Shown: positions 1 through 9,826, counted from the first letter of the stretch. The stretch is 64,000 nt of DNA from Flavobacteriaceae bacterium (GCA_016744415.1 JADGEL010000001.1:62001-126000); one strand, 5' to 3'. A program made the numbers and translations. The notes: generated by a model from the sequence alone, not told the origin.

Positions 1-908
1 GTAGATAAAACTACATCTGCATCAGCAAAATGCAACAAAGCTCCTAAAGCTCCTTTAGTCACTTCAAAAACATAAGGAATATCCATATTGGCAATAATGT
101 CTGTAGAAGAATGCGCATGCGCAGTTTCATTTTTTTCATATAGCCCAGTAATAATTTCACCGTTATCCTCAAAAGGCATATAATCTGAAGCGTAAGCATT
201 TGAAATTTCTGTAGATAAAGAACTATACAACTCTATTGAAGTTGCAAGTTCATTTGTTAATACTGCTGATGCTGCATTGTTAACAGTTGGTGAACCTTCA
301 TCTCTTTCACACACAATAATGTTATTGGTCATACCTGCAACACCACCTACTTCATCTATATTAAAAACATATCTAATATCTAATCCAGCACCCGTATTAT
401 TAGCATAATAATCACTACCTAATAAACCTTGTTCTTCAACCGAAAAGTTAATGAATTTTATTGAATAAGCAGTAGGTACATTTGCCATTACTCTCGCAAT
501 TTCTAATAAAAGAGTAGTGCCACTACCATTATCATTTGCTCCTACACCGTTTAAAGTGTCATAGTGCCCGTCAATAATAATAAATTCATTTGGATAGACT
601 TCGCCTATTTTAGTAACAACTATATTTGTTACCGTTCTTCCATTTTCTGTAAAGTTATCTTCTACAATATCGGTATATCCAAAAGTTTGGTATTTTGCCT
701 TTAACCAATTTTTAGCATCTACTAAATTGTTGTATTTTGCTGTAGTCTTAAAAGCATTTTTCTCTCCAAAAGCGACAAATTCGTTAAGGTTAGTAGTAAT
801 ATTGGCTAAGGTTGCATTATCTACAATCCCTTGATGGTAAACATTATAAGTTTGGGCAGTTAATAGGTTTGCGAATAGCAAACCTATTATGAGGTTTAGG
901 GTTTTCAT
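1..908 (-). CDS. M28-family zinc metallopeptidase, C-terminus cut by window edge
   Basis: Partial gene: about 302 codons from ATG at 908 down to base 1, with no stop in the window. I translated it by hand. It opens with a lysine plus hydrophobic signal peptide ending near A18 (LLTAQ), so the product is exported. The M28 metal-site pattern is visible: HYD around residues 115-117, a metal-bridging Asp in ANDNGSG near 126, the EE catalytic pair near 158-159, Asp in NIDEVGG near 185, and a late AHAH motif near 265. Members are aminopeptidases or related exopeptidases. Many flavobacterial homologues continue into a type IX secretion sorting domain, but the missing C-terminus prevents checking. It lies 117 bases downstream of ilvA on the same strand and is probably a separate gene. 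Confidence 0.85.
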   Translation of the reverse strand, partial: MKTLNLIIGLLFANLLTAQTYNVYHQGIVDNATLANITTNLNEFVAFGEKNAFKTTAKYNNLVDAKNWLKAKYQTFGYTDIVEDNFTENGRTVTNIVVTKIGEVYPNEFIIIDGHYDTLNGVGANDNGSGTTLLLEIARVMANVPTAYSIKFINFSVEEQGLLGSDYYANNTGAGLDIRYVFNIDEVGGVAGMTNNIIVCERDEGSPTVNNAASAVLTNELATSIELYSSLSTEISNAYASDYMPFEDNGEIITGLYEKNETAHAHSSTDIIANMDIPYVFEVTKGALGALLHFADADVVLS

Positions 909-1025
909 AAATTGGGGTTTAGTTATTTTTTTTGGCTAATGTACATTAATATTATTTATATTATGAAAACACCGTTAAATATTTATATATTTTTGTCAAA
1001 CTTAACTCTTAAAAACAACTAACCT

Positions 1026-2282
1026 TTAAGTAATAAACTCAAACAAATGTTCATTGTCATTTAAGTACTCTCCTAAAAAACCTAACTCCTCCATTCTATT
1101 AAGTAATGGCTCAAAATCATTTTTATTTTTCAATACAATTCCTACTAGTGCCGTAGTAGTAGATCGCTGGTTTTTCTTGGTATACTCAAAATGTGTGATG
1201 TCATCAGTAGTTCCCAAAACATTTACTACAAATTCTTTTAAGGCTCCAGGGCGTTGCGGAAACTTTATTAAAAAATAATGTTTTAAGCCTTCATATAACA
1301 GGGAGCGTTCTTTCATCTCTTCCATCCGAGTGATGTCGTTATTTCCACCACTAACTATACAAACTACATTTTTACCTTTTATTTTTTCTTTCAACAATTC
1401 AAGAGCAGCAATACTTAAGGCCCCAGCTGGCTCAACCACCAAAGCATTTTCGTTATATACCTTTAATATGGTTGCACAAATCAATCCTTCTTCAATCAAT
1501 AAAACATCATCCAATACTTCTTTGCAAATTTCAAAATTTTGGTCACCCATTTTCTTGACTGATGCCCCATCTACAAACTTATCAATTTCTTTAAGTTCAG
1601 TATTCTGATTATTTTGAAGTGAAACTTTCAACGAAGGTGCCCCTGCTGGCTCTACACCAATAATTTTTGTATCAGGGCTTAATTTTTTAAATACAGTTCC
1701 AACTCCTGATGCTAATCCTCCACCACCAACTGGGAGAATTAAATAATCGATTTTTGAAGTAGCATCGTTTAATATTTCCAGACCAACAGTTCCTTGTCCA
1801 GAAATCACTTCATCGTCATCAAAAGGATGCACGAATGTACTGTTGTTTTTATCACAAAATAATCTTGCAGCTACTGAGCTTTCATCAAAAGTATCACCCA
1901 CTAATTCTATTTCAGCAAAATCACCACCAAACATAATGACTTGCTGAATTTTTTGCTGTGGTGTTGTAATTGGCATAAAAATAACTCCCTTTACCTTTAA
2001 TTTATTACATGCAAAAGCAACTCCCTGAGCGTGATTTCCTGCAGATGCGCAAACAATTCCATTTTTCAATTCTGCATCAGTCAAGTTTTTAATTTTATTA
2101 TATGCTCCTCTCAATTTATAAGAACGTACTACTTGTAAATCTTCTCTTTTAAAAAAGATGTTTGCATTATAACGATCAGAAAAAGAGGCAACATATTGCA
2201 ATGGAGTTTCTTTTACAACACCTTTAATATTTTGCTGTGCAGTAATAATTGTTTCTAATGTTATTTTTGATTTTTGATTCAT
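1026..2282 (-). CDS. ilvA: Threonine dehydratase (threonine deaminase)
   Basis: PLP enzyme converting threonine to 2-oxobutanoate and ammonia, the entry step of isoleucine synthesis. The PLP lysine is in RSYKLRGA (K56), the glycine-rich phosphate loop is GGGGLASG near 186, and a second Gly/Asn loop SGGNND lies near 310. Residues from about 330 onward form one ACT-like regulatory domain, so at 418 aa this is the shorter single-regulatory-domain type rather than the 510-aa enterobacterial type. It is the last gene of the ilv cluster, 107 bases after ilvC. A terminator-like hairpin between the two suggests that its expression is reduced relative to, or partly separate from, the upstream genes. 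Confidence 0.95.
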   Translation of the reverse strand: MNQKSKITLETIITAQQNIKGVVKETPLQYVASFSDRYNANIFFKREDLQVVRSYKLRGAYNKIKNLTDAELKNGIVCASAGNHAQGVAFACNKLKVKGVIFMPITTPQQKIQQVIMFGGDFAEIELVGDTFDESSVAARLFCDKNNSTFVHPFDDDEVISGQGTVGLEILNDATSKIDYLILPVGGGGLASGVGTVFKKLSPDTKIIGVEPAGAPSLKVSLQNNQNTELKEIDKFVDGASVKKMGDQNFEICKEVLDDVLLIEEGLICATILKVYNENALVVEPAGALSIAALELLKEKIKGKNVVCIVSGGNNDITRMEEMKERSLLYEGLKHYFLIKFPQRPGALKEFVVNVLGTTDDITHFEYTKKNQRSTTTALVGIVLKNKNDFEPLLNRMEELGFLGEYLNDNEHLFEFIT

Positions 2283-2324
2283 TTTTTTAAAATTATAGAT
2301 TCTAGCCTACGTAGGAAAGGCAAT

Positions 2325-2365
2325 GAAAAACAAAACACCCACTTCTACCTTAGTTAAAGTGGGTG
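2325..2365 (-). terminator. Intrinsic terminator between ilvC and ilvA
   Basis: On the minus strand a perfect 9-bp stem CACCCACTT / AAGTGGGTG (arms 2357-2365 and 2336-2344) is followed by TTTTGTTTTT. It lies inside the otherwise co-directional ilv cluster, after the ilvC stop. It may cut ilvA off from the operon or act as a partial terminator. Confidence 0.75.
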
Positions 2366-2389
2366 AATTAATTCAAAACTTATACTTCC

Positions 2390-3862
2390 TTAAATTTTTA
2401 CCATTGCGGTCATTGCCTCTCTAAGTTCATACCCAATCGCTTCTACTTGATGAAAACGAATTTGCTCATTTATAGCAATCAATTCTTGATTATCTACGCC
2501 TGTATCTTCACCATCACCAAACTTTTTACCAATAACATCAGTGTCAATTTTCTTCATAAAATCTTTCAACAAGGGTTTACATGCATGATCAAACAAATAG
2601 CAACCATATTCTGCCGTATCAGAAATTGTAGCATTCATTTCGTATAATTTTTTACGAGCTATCGTGTTTGCAATTAATGGAGTTTCATGTAGAGACTCAT
2701 AATATGCAGACTCCTCAATAATTCCAGATTCTACCATTGTCTCAAAAGCCAATTCTACACCACTTTTAACAAAAGCCACCATTAAAACTCCATTATCAAA
2801 ATATTCTTGTTCAGAAATTTTTATAGCACTAGCAGGAGTTTTTTCAAAATTCGTTTCTCCAGTTGCAGCTCTCCAAGTCAATAAATTTTTATCGTCATTT
2901 GCCCAATCTTCCATCATTGTTTCAGAAAAATGACCGCTAATAATATCGTCTTGATGTTTTTGAAATAATGGACGCATAATCTCTTTTAATTCTTCAGCTA
3001 ACTTAAATGCTTTAATTTTAGCAGGGTTTGATAAACGATCCATCATATTGGTAACTCCACCATGTTTTAATGCTTCGGTGATTGTCTCCCAACCATATTG
3101 AATCAATTTTGAAGCATAGCCTGCATCAATTCCTTTTTCAAGCATTTTATCAAAACAAAGAATAGAACCTGTTTGTAATAATCCACATAAAATAGTTTGC
3201 TCTCCCATTAAATCAGATTTCACTTCAGCAATAAAAGAAGAGTCTAACACTCCTGCTCTATCACCACCGGTACCAACTGCATATGCTTTTGCCTGTTCAA
3301 ATCCTTTTTGTTCAGGATCATTTTCTGGATGCACCGCAATCAGCGTTGGCACTCCAAATCCTCTTTTATATTCTTCTCTAACTTCTGATCCTGGGCATTT
3401 AGGTGCCACCATAATCACTGTTAAATCTTTACGAATTTGCATTCCTTCTTCAACAATATTAAAACCATGTGAGTAAGATAATGTAGCTCCTTTTTTCATC
3501 AGAGGCATGATTGCAGACACAACATTTGTATGTTGCTTGTCTGGAGTTAAATTCAAAACTAAATCTGCTGTCGGAATCATTTCTTCGTACGTTCCTACTT
3601 TAAAATTATTTTCAGAGGCATTTAAAAACGACTGACGTTTTTCTGAAATTGCTCCAGCTCTTAATGTGTAAGAAATATCTAAACCAGAATCTCTCATGTT
3701 TAATCCTTGGTTTAAACCTTGGGCTCCACAACCAACAATTACAATTTTTTTACCTTTTAATACTTCCACTCCTTCAGAAAATTCTGAGGAATCCATGAAT
3801 CTGCATTTACCTAATTGCTCTAATTGTTCCCTTAATGGAAGCGTGTTAAAATAATTTGCCAT
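2390..3862 (-). CDS. ilvC: Ketol-acid reductoisomerase, class II (long form)
   Basis: NADPH-dependent enzyme that isomerises and reduces acetolactate or acetohydroxybutyrate to the dihydroxy acids of valine and isoleucine synthesis. The Rossmann dinucleotide motif [10 protein letters not shown] lies near residue 45. At 490 aa the protein matches the long class II enzymes, like E. coli IlvC, which carry a duplicated knotted C-terminal domain, rather than the roughly 330-aa class I form. The start at 3862 gives the usual [12 protein letters not shown]-terminus of this class. It is the fourth gene of the ilvDBNC run, 18 bases after ilvN. Confidence 0.97.
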   Translation of the reverse strand: MANYFNTLPLREQLEQLGKCRFMDSSEFSEGVEVLKGKKIVIVGCGAQGLNQGLNMRDSGLDISYTLRAGAISEKRQSFLNASENNFKVGTYEEMIPTADLVLNLTPDKQHTNVVSAIMPLMKKGATLSYSHGFNIVEEGMQIRKDLTVIMVAPKCPGSEVREEYKRGFGVPTLIAVHPENDPEQKGFEQAKAYAVGTGGDRAGVLDSSFIAEVKSDLMGEQTILCGLLQTGSILCFDKMLEKGIDAGYASKLIQYGWETITEALKHGGVTNMMDRLSNPAKIKAFKLAEELKEIMRPLFQKHQDDIISGHFSETMMEDWANDDKNLLTWRAATGETNFEKTPASAIKISEQEYFDNGVLMVAFVKSGVELAFETMVESGIIEESAYYESLHETPLIANTIARKKLYEMNATISDTAEYGCYLFDHACKPLLKDFMKKIDTDVIGKKFGDGEDTGVDNQELIAINEQIRFHQVEAIGYELREAMTAMVKI

Positions 3863-3880
3863 TTCTATAATTTTTATCTT

Positions 3881-4405
3881 TTAATTTAACTGTTTGTTTA
3901 ATAGTTCAGAAATTTTCATCTCTTCTTTTGATACTGATATTCTTCCAGATCGCACAAATTGCATAATTCCGAAAGGTAATAACTCATTATACAATGCTTC
4001 AATTTCTTCTTTTCTCCCTGATTTTTCAATCACAAAAAATTCTGGTGAAACGGTTACAATTTGAGCATTGCTATTTTTAATACTGTTTTGAATTTGACGT
4101 TCGTTAAAAAGCAAGTTTGATTTTATTTTGAACAATGCCGATTGAATATAAATTGATTCTTCATTGGTATGATAATATGCTTTAATTACCTCAATCTGCT
4201 TTTCTATTTGACCAATAATTTTCTTCACACTCACTTCGGTCAAATTCACCACAATAATAAAGCGAGATACATTTTGGATTTCTGTATTAGAGACTGTCAA
4301 GCTTTCAATATTGATGTGACGCTTTAAAAATATGGTCGATATTCTGTTTAACAACCCAAGGTTGTTTTCTGAATAAACTGATATTGTATATGTTTCTGCT
4401 TTCAT
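3881..4405 (-). CDS. ilvN: Acetolactate synthase regulatory (small) subunit
   Basis: The regulatory subunit of acetohydroxyacid synthase, which binds the catalytic IlvB subunit and confers valine feedback inhibition. The first 75 residues form an ACT domain (YTISVYSENNLGLLNRIS). Residues 80-165 form the second, C-terminal ACT-like domain typical of 160-180-aa IlvN/IlvH proteins. It lies 6 bases after ilvB and 18 bases before ilvC, so it is translated from the same message. The N/H naming is arbitrary because only one copy is visible here. Confidence 0.95.
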   Translation of the reverse strand: MKAETYTISVYSENNLGLLNRISTIFLKRHINIESLTVSNTEIQNVSRFIIVVNLTEVSVKKIIGQIEKQIEVIKAYYHTNEESIYIQSALFKIKSNLLFNERQIQNSIKNSNAQIVTVSPEFFVIEKSGRKEEIEALYNELLPFGIMQFVRSGRISVSKEEMKISELLNKQLN

Positions 4406-4411
4406 TCTTTT

Positions 4412-6106
4412 TTATTTTAATCTAACATCTGAAACTGTTGCTCCTGTTGGAATCATAGGAAAAACATTCCCTTCGTTTTCCACACAAACTTCTAAGAAAT
4501 AAGACTCCTTTGACCCAATCATTTCTGCAATAGCTGATTTCAACTCACCCCTTTTTGTTACTCTATTTGCTTTGATACTATATCCATCCGCAATTTTAAC
4601 AAAATCAGGATTTGTCATTACTGTTGAAGCATAACGTTTGTCAAAAAACAATTCTTGCCATTGGCGAACCATACCTAAAAACTCATTGTTTAATACCACA
4701 ATTTTTACTGCAGCTTTGGTTTGTAAAATTGTTCCTAATTCTTGGATATTCATTTGCATACCTCCATCACCAATAATCGCAACAACTTCTCTTTCTGGAG
4801 CTCCCATTTTTGCTCCAATAGAAGCCGGTAAAGCAAAACCCATGGTTCCTAAGCCTCCAGAAGTTATCTTACTTTTTTGATGGTTAAAATTGGCATATCT
4901 ACTCGCAATCATTTGGTGCTGACCAACATCTGAAACAATTATAGCATTTCCGCTGGTTTCTTTATTAATGCCTTCAATAACTTCAGCCATTGTAATTTTT
5001 TCATGACTTGAGTTTAGCTGCTCATCAATTACCTCTTTATATTCAATCGCATATAAATCTTTAAATTCTTGTAACCAAGATACGTGTTTTTGCACCTTTA
5101 ATAAAGGTGTTATTTTTGCCAAAGTGTTTTTTACATTCCCTAAAACAGCAACATCTGTTTTTACATTTTTATCAATTTCTGCTGGATCAATATCAAAATG
5201 AATAATTTTTGCTTGTTTAGCATAGGTCTCTAAATTACCTGTAACACGATCGTCAAAACGCATTCCAACAGCAATCAACACATCACATTCATTGGTTAAT
5301 TTATTGGGTGCATAATGCCCGTGCATACCAACCATACCAACATTTAAATCATGTTTTGTAGGAAATGCTGATAGCCCTAATAAAGTTGATGCCGACGGAA
5401 TATCAGCTTTTTCAACAAATCTTTTAAACTCATCTTCGGCTTTTCCTAAAGTTACTCCTTGGCCAAAAATCACAAACGGTTTTTTTGCTTTATTAATGAT
5501 TTCTGCAGCAGCTTGTAGTGTTTTTTCATCTGTATCAGGAACTGGTTTATAGCTTCTGATTTCTGTACATTTCTGATACTTAAAATCGAAGGTGTCAAAT
5601 TGTGCATCCTTTGTAACATCTATCAACACTGGTCCTGGTCTGCCTGATTTTGCAATATAAAATGCTTTTGCAAAAACTTTTGGAATTTCAGAAGCTTTTG
5701 TAATTTGACAGTTCCATTTAGTTACGGGTGTTGAAATACTAATAATATCTGTTTCCTGAAAAGCATCAGACCCTAATAAATTAGAACCTACTTGACCTGT
5801 AATACAAACTAATGGAGTAGAATCTATTTGCGCATCAGCAATACCAGTCACTAAATTTGTTGCACCTGGACCAGAAGTAGCAACTACCACACCAACTTTA
5901 CCAGACACTCTTGCAAAACCTTGCGCAGCATGAATTGCACCTTGCTCATGACGCGTTAGTACATGATTAATTTTTTCTTGATATTTATAAAGCTCATCAT
6001 AAACTGGCATGATGGCACCACCTGGATATCCATAAATTAAATCAGACCCTTCTTCTAAAAGACATTTAACAACTGCCTCTGCTCCTGATATTTTTTGTGT
6101 ATTCAT
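4412..6106 (-). CDS. ilvB: Acetolactate synthase catalytic (large) subunit
   Basis: Thiamine-diphosphate enzyme that condenses pyruvate with pyruvate or 2-oxobutanoate in valine, leucine and isoleucine synthesis. The three-part TPP fold is complete: N-terminal pyrimidine-binding part with the catalytic Glu in TRHEQGAIHAAQG near residue 55, the central FAD/regulatory part (GMRFDDRVTG), and the C-terminal diphosphate part with IGDGGMQMN and a conserved Asn about 27 residues later (LNNEFLGM). Its 564 aa is normal for the family. It starts 3 bases after the ilvD stop and precedes the regulatory subunit by 6 bases, which indicates translational coupling. Confidence 0.96.
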   Translation of the reverse strand: MNTQKISGAEAVVKCLLEEGSDLIYGYPGGAIMPVYDELYKYQEKINHVLTRHEQGAIHAAQGFARVSGKVGVVVATSGPGATNLVTGIADAQIDSTPLVCITGQVGSNLLGSDAFQETDIISISTPVTKWNCQITKASEIPKVFAKAFYIAKSGRPGPVLIDVTKDAQFDTFDFKYQKCTEIRSYKPVPDTDEKTLQAAAEIINKAKKPFVIFGQGVTLGKAEDEFKRFVEKADIPSASTLLGLSAFPTKHDLNVGMVGMHGHYAPNKLTNECDVLIAVGMRFDDRVTGNLETYAKQAKIIHFDIDPAEIDKNVKTDVAVLGNVKNTLAKITPLLKVQKHVSWLQEFKDLYAIEYKEVIDEQLNSSHEKITMAEVIEGINKETSGNAIIVSDVGQHQMIASRYANFNHQKSKITSGGLGTMGFALPASIGAKMGAPEREVVAIIGDGGMQMNIQELGTILQTKAAVKIVVLNNEFLGMVRQWQELFFDKRYASTVMTNPDFVKIADGYSIKANRVTKRGELKSAIAEMIGSKESYFLEVCVENEGNVFPMIPTGATVSDVRLK

Positions 6107-6109
6107 TTT

Positions 6110-7792
6110 TTAAAACTTATCTGTTACACAACCTTCAGATGCTGATGACACCATGTGTGCGTATTTATATAAAATTCCTTTTTTGTGTTTTAATTCTGGG
6201 GCTGTCCACTGTGTTTTTCTTTCTGCTAGTTCCTCTTTAGAAAGTAACACATTAATGGTATTGTCTTCGGCACTAATTTTAATAATGTCTCCAGTTTTTA
6301 ACAAGCCTATTGTTCCTCCTGATTGTGCTTCTGGGGTAATATGACCAACAACAAAACCGTGCGTACCTCCAGAAAAACGACCATCTGTTATTAATGCTAC
6401 AGATTTTCCTAAACCAGCACCCATAATTAATGAAGTTGGCTTTAACATTTCTGGCATTCCAGGCCCTCCTTTTGGACCTACATACCGAATAACAACTACA
6501 TCACCTTTTTTAACTTCACCATTAGAAATTCCTGTATTTGCAGCTTGCTCGCCATCATACACCACCGCTTTACCTTCAAATAATAATCCTTCATTACCAC
6601 TTATTTTTGCAACAGCACCTTCAGTGGCTAGGTTACCATATAAGATTTGTAAATTTCCTGAAGACTTCAACGCCTTATCCTTAGGATAAATCACATCTTG
6701 ATCATCTTCAAAAGAAAGAGGTGCTACATTTTCCAAATTCTCCGCCAAAGTTTTACCCGTAACGGTCATACAATCGCCATGTAAATAACCATTGTCTAAT
6801 AAATATTTCATCACTGCTGGAGTACCTCCAACACCATGCACATCTTCCATCAAATATTTACCAGATGGTTTTAAATCTGCAATCAACGGAGTTCTATCAC
6901 TCACTCTTTGAAAATCTGCCAAAGTAAATTTGATATCAGCTGCATGTGCAATCGCTAAAAAATGAAGTACCGCATTTGTTGATCCTCCCAATGCATTTAC
7001 CAATGCAATTGCATTTTCGAGTGATTTTTTAGTGATGATATCCAACGGTTTTAAATCTTTTTCCATCAAATTTACGATTGCCAAAGCTGTACGCTCACTT
7101 TCGGATAATTTATTTGGATTCTCAGCAGGAATTGAAGAATTATATGGCAATGAGAATCCCATCGCTTCAATTGCCGATGCCATTGTATTTGCAGTGTACA
7201 TTCCACCACAAGCACCTGCACCCGGAATAGCAGATTTTATAATCTCTTTATATTCTTCATCATCAATTTCTCCTGCTACTTTTTGCCCTAGCGCTTCAAA
7301 AGCTGAGACAATATTTAGTTTTCGCCCTTTATAATTTCCTGAAGCAATCGTTCCGCCATACATCATAATTGACGGGCGATTTAAACGCAACATTGCAATG
7401 ACAGCCCCAGGCATATTTTTATCACAACCTACAACTGAAACTAATGCATCATAACTCTGAGCATTCATCACAGTTTCTATTGAATCTGCAATAATATCTC
7501 TAGATGCCAACGAATAGTTCATCCCTGAAGTACCCATAGAAATTCCATCACTCACTCCAATAGTATTAAAAATTAATCCTACTTGTCCAGCAATATTACA
7601 TTCAGTTTTAACCTCAGCAGCTAAATTATTCAAGTGCATATTACATGGATTTCCTTCATAGCCTGTACTTGCTATACCAACCTGCGCTTTACTCATATCT
7701 TCATCTCTCAATCCAACAGCATACAACATTGCTTGTGATGCCGGTTGCGACTCATCTTGTGTTAATCTTTTGCTATGTTTATTCAATTCCAT
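6110..7792 (-). CDS. ilvD: Dihydroxy-acid dehydratase
   Basis: Fe-S dehydratase turning the dihydroxy acids into 2-oxoisovalerate and 2-oxo-3-methylvalerate, the common step of branched-chain amino acid synthesis. Cluster-ligand cysteines are visible in GNPCNMH (near residue 51), VGCDKNMPG (near 123) and [12 protein letters not shown] (near 195), as expected for the IlvD/Edd family. Its 560 aa is standard. It is the first structural gene of the ilv operon and follows a 320-base leader carrying a leader-peptide ORF and attenuator. ATG at 7792 gives [15 protein letters not shown], a plausible N-terminus. Confidence 0.96.
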   Translation of the reverse strand: MELNKHSKRLTQDESQPASQAMLYAVGLRDEDMSKAQVGIASTGYEGNPCNMHLNNLAAEVKTECNIAGQVGLIFNTIGVSDGISMGTSGMNYSLASRDIIADSIETVMNAQSYDALVSVVGCDKNMPGAVIAMLRLNRPSIMMYGGTIASGNYKGRKLNIVSAFEALGQKVAGEIDDEEYKEIIKSAIPGAGACGGMYTANTMASAIEAMGFSLPYNSSIPAENPNKLSESERTALAIVNLMEKDLKPLDIITKKSLENAIALVNALGGSTNAVLHFLAIAHAADIKFTLADFQRVSDRTPLIADLKPSGKYLMEDVHGVGGTPAVMKYLLDNGYLHGDCMTVTGKTLAENLENVAPLSFEDDQDVIYPKDKALKSSGNLQILYGNLATEGAVAKISGNEGLLFEGKAVVYDGEQAANTGISNGEVKKGDVVVIRYVGPKGGPGMPEMLKPTSLIMGAGLGKSVALITDGRFSGGTHGFVVGHITPEAQSGGTIGLLKTGDIIKISAEDNTINVLLSKEELAERKTQWTAPELKHKKGILYKYAHMVSSASEGCVTDKF

Positions 7793-7977
7793 GAATCTAT
7801 TTTATTTTAATTATTCAAAATTAAGTTACTTGTTTTAGACCTTATTTTCTTATTCATTTTCATTACACTGTTTAAATGCTCAAATACCAATATAACTACT
7901 TGATTTTCTTACTACTACCCTTAATTAATTTACACCAATCATATAGCTTCCAAAATATCTCCTTTTATTTACTCCAT

Positions 7978-8006
7978 AAAAAAACCTCCCTTAAAAAAGG
8001 GAGGTT
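7978..8006 (-). terminator. ilv operon attenuator terminator
   Basis: On the minus strand a perfect 10-bp stem AACCTCCCTT / AAGGGAGGTT with a TTTT loop is followed by a run of U (7984 down to 7978). It lies about 185 bases before ilvD and 40 bases after the leader-peptide stop. An upstream AAGGGA (8034-8039) can pair with the UCCCUU of its 5' arm (7997-8002) and so prevent it forming. Confidence 0.85.
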
Positions 8007-8033
8007 CTATTATTTTATAGTAAAATATATCAA

Positions 8034-8063
8034 TCCCTTATTGCTTTCATGTGATAATAATCA
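8034..8063 (-). promoter_or_regulatory. Antiterminator segment and leader hairpin of the ilv attenuator
   Basis: On the minus strand the last Val/Ile codons of the leader ORF form a small hairpin, TGTGAT-TATT-ATCACA. Seven bases after the leader stop comes AAGGGA (8039 to 8034), complementary to the 5' arm of the terminator; pairing can extend by two bases beyond one U-U mismatch. A ribosome at the stop codon would cover this segment, while a ribosome stalled at earlier Ile codons would leave it free. The folding was inferred by eye. Confidence 0.6.
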
Positions 8064-8109
8064 CAAAAAGGACAATAATTGAAATAATATTTAAATTGAT
8101 GTTTCTCAT
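8047..8109 (-). CDS. ilvL: ilv operon leader peptide (attenuator peptide)
   Basis: A 20-codon ORF: ATG at 8109, TGA at 8047. Its product contains 8 Ile, 2 Val and 2 Leu (12 of 20 residues), including Ile-Ile twice and a final Ile-Ile-Ile-Thr, the composition expected of an isoleucine/valine/leucine-sensing leader. Its ATG lies about 9 bases after a perfect -7 box, so the 5' leader before it is only a few bases. It is followed by an antiterminator segment and an intrinsic terminator, then by ilvD. Its role as a sensor is inferred from this arrangement and by analogy with enterobacterial ilv leaders. The symbol is borrowed from that analogy. Confidence 0.75.
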   Translation of the reverse strand: MRNINLNIISIIVLFVIIIT

Positions 8110-8118
8110 TTGAAAGTA

Positions 8119-8126
8119 CAAACGTA
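8119..8126 (-). promoter_or_regulatory. -7 box of the ilv operon promoter
   Basis: TACGTTTG on the minus strand matches the Bacteroidota TAnnTTTG -7 consensus exactly. It lies within 15 bases of the stop of the upstream gene, and 9 bases before the leader-peptide ATG. No clear -33 TTG element is visible. Confidence 0.65.
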
Positions 8127-8130
8127 TAAA

Positions 8131-9675
8131 TTATTTATTTAAAAGTACCGTCTTCCTTTTAATTATTTCTGAAATCGGAATTCCTTCAATATTACTTTCT
8201 AACCATGCCAAAATATCTAAATATAAAAATGCTCGTTTTTCATAAGGGTGATTTTCATATTCTAATAATTCTGAATGTAATTTTTTAAAGGCTGATTTTA
8301 ACTCACTTGGATACAAGTCAGTTAAACTTCTTAAAAAGACAATCATCTTTTTTTGAACCGCTTGCAGATCGTTCATTTTTATTAAAAATTTATAAGTCGA
8401 TTTTATCAAGGCATCAATATTTTCGTCTATTCCGGCTTCATAATGCGCCACTAAATTTAGGACTCTAGAGAAACATAGCAAATCCTCACGCATTGCCAAG
8501 TCTTTATTTTTGATAATTTTATTCAGATACAAAATAGAATTCTTGTAATCAGAAACTCCAAAATACATACATCCTATTTTATAGTAAAAAACCATGATGT
8601 GATGCTCATCAATCTTATTTTTAAACTCACCAATCTTATCTATAACAGCAGGCACATATGCTACACCTCCTTTAAAATCCGCCTCTAAAAAGTATAAATT
8701 CAATTTATTTTGATAATAATAAACATTTGCAATTGACTCGGTATTATCGTTAAACAAAAAGTTTTTCTGCTCAATATCAACTTTAAATCTATCTAAGGTC
8801 AGCCTAAACTTCTTGTGATGCTTTATCATAAAAAGTGACTCTAATAAATAATTGTATCCCTTTAAATAAAACACCGGATTCAATTTTTTCATCTCAGGTT
8901 TTGCATCGTAGATATCAATCCATTTTTGAGCATATCGATAACTACTCACAAAATCTTGAGTGATTAAACTGTACCACAAATACGCCATATACAAAAACAA
9001 CTTTTCCTTAAAACCGAGAGATCCAAAATTATATTCTGGTAATTGGGAATTAAAATAATGGGTTACTGTTTCTAAATCCTCTTCGTTTTTTGCAAAGCCT
9101 TTTTTAAGCAGCCAGCTATACAACTTTAAGGATAAATTTGACAACTTACTTGTCATTACATTTTTTTGGATCAGCCCTTTCGCCACCAAAGAAAGATTAT
9201 CAGCCCTATTACTTAAGCTACGGGTAATGTATTGAGATTCGATTGTTTTTTCGAATTCAACAATTTCATATGCCAACGTATGCTCTTCATTTTCAACTGC
9301 AGTATTTTTGGCTTTCCCTAAAATTTTTAAACTTTGATTGTACAATCCTTTATTGTATAAAATTGTTGCAAAATCAATTTGCTCACGAAGTTGACTACGA
9401 ACATTTTGATGAATTGGACTCAAGCGAAGACTCACCAATAACTGCTTATACAGATGCGCTTTTGAATTAGAAAGTTGTTGTTTTTTGATATTTGTCTTAA
9501 GCAGGATTTGTTTTTCATCATAAGCAAATGATTTATCCATCAAATTAAACAATGCCAAAAAATTTGATTCGGAATTCCCTCCTAATCGTCCAACATACAA
9601 TTTAAATTGTCGCTTTTCAGATTTAGACAGGGACTTTATCAAGGCAAATAACACATCTTTTTTTTCAGTAGCCAT
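8131..9675 (-). CDS. Conserved helical-repeat (TPR-like) protein of unknown function
   Basis: A 514-aa cytoplasmic protein with no signal peptide or membrane segment. Its sequence is a succession of amphipathic helices with TPR-like character, for example KGLYNQSLKILGKAKNTAV near residue 113 and VSDYKNSILYLNKIIKN near 390. The N-terminus is basic (KSLSKSEKRQFKLYVGRLGG), and the repeats probably form an alpha-solenoid for protein binding. I do not recognise a named family; similar genes occur as conserved hypotheticals in Flavobacteriia. It is upstream of, and co-directional with, the ilv operon, but that operon has its own promoter immediately after this stop codon, so a functional link is not implied. 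Confidence 0.8.
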   Translation of the reverse strand: MATEKKDVLFALIKSLSKSEKRQFKLYVGRLGGNSESNFLALFNLMDKSFAYDEKQILLKTNIKKQQLSNSKAHLYKQLLVSLRLSPIHQNVRSQLREQIDFATILYNKGLYNQSLKILGKAKNTAVENEEHTLAYEIVEFEKTIESQYITRSLSNRADNLSLVAKGLIQKNVMTSKLSNLSLKLYSWLLKKGFAKNEEDLETVTHYFNSQLPEYNFGSLGFKEKLFLYMAYLWYSLITQDFVSSYRYAQKWIDIYDAKPEMKKLNPVFYLKGYNYLLESLFMIKHHKKFRLTLDRFKVDIEQKNFLFNDNTESIANVYYYQNKLNLYFLEADFKGGVAYVPAVIDKIGEFKNKIDEHHIMVFYYKIGCMYFGVSDYKNSILYLNKIIKNKDLAMREDLLCFSRVLNLVAHYEAGIDENIDALIKSTYKFLIKMNDLQAVQKKMIVFLRSLTDLYPSELKSAFKKLHSELLEYENHPYEKRAFLYLDILAWLESNIEGIPISEIIKRKTVLLNK

Positions 9676-9787
9676 TGTAAATAAATGAATCTATTTTGTT
9701 AATTATCAGTTGTTAAGCTATTTCACTAAGACAATGAATGTAGTAATCACATCTTTTTTAAATGATTATCCTATAGGCTACATTATG

Positions 9788-9795
9788 TATTTTTG
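9788..9795 (+). promoter_or_regulatory. -7 box of the leuA promoter
   Basis: TATTTTTG matches TAnnTTTG exactly and lies 31 bases before the leuA ATG. The region before it also holds the divergent start of the 514-aa gene. No convincing terminator or leader peptide is seen here. Confidence 0.6.
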
Positions 9796-9826
9796 AACAT
9801 TCAAAAGTGATAAAAATATTTTAATA

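Noticed and set aside
9734-9796. Possible leader peptide before leuA (MNVVITSFLNDYPIGYIMYF)
   Set aside because: Only modest Val/Ile content, no terminator or alternative hairpin follows, and the leuA -7 box lies at its end, so it would not be transcribed as a leader.
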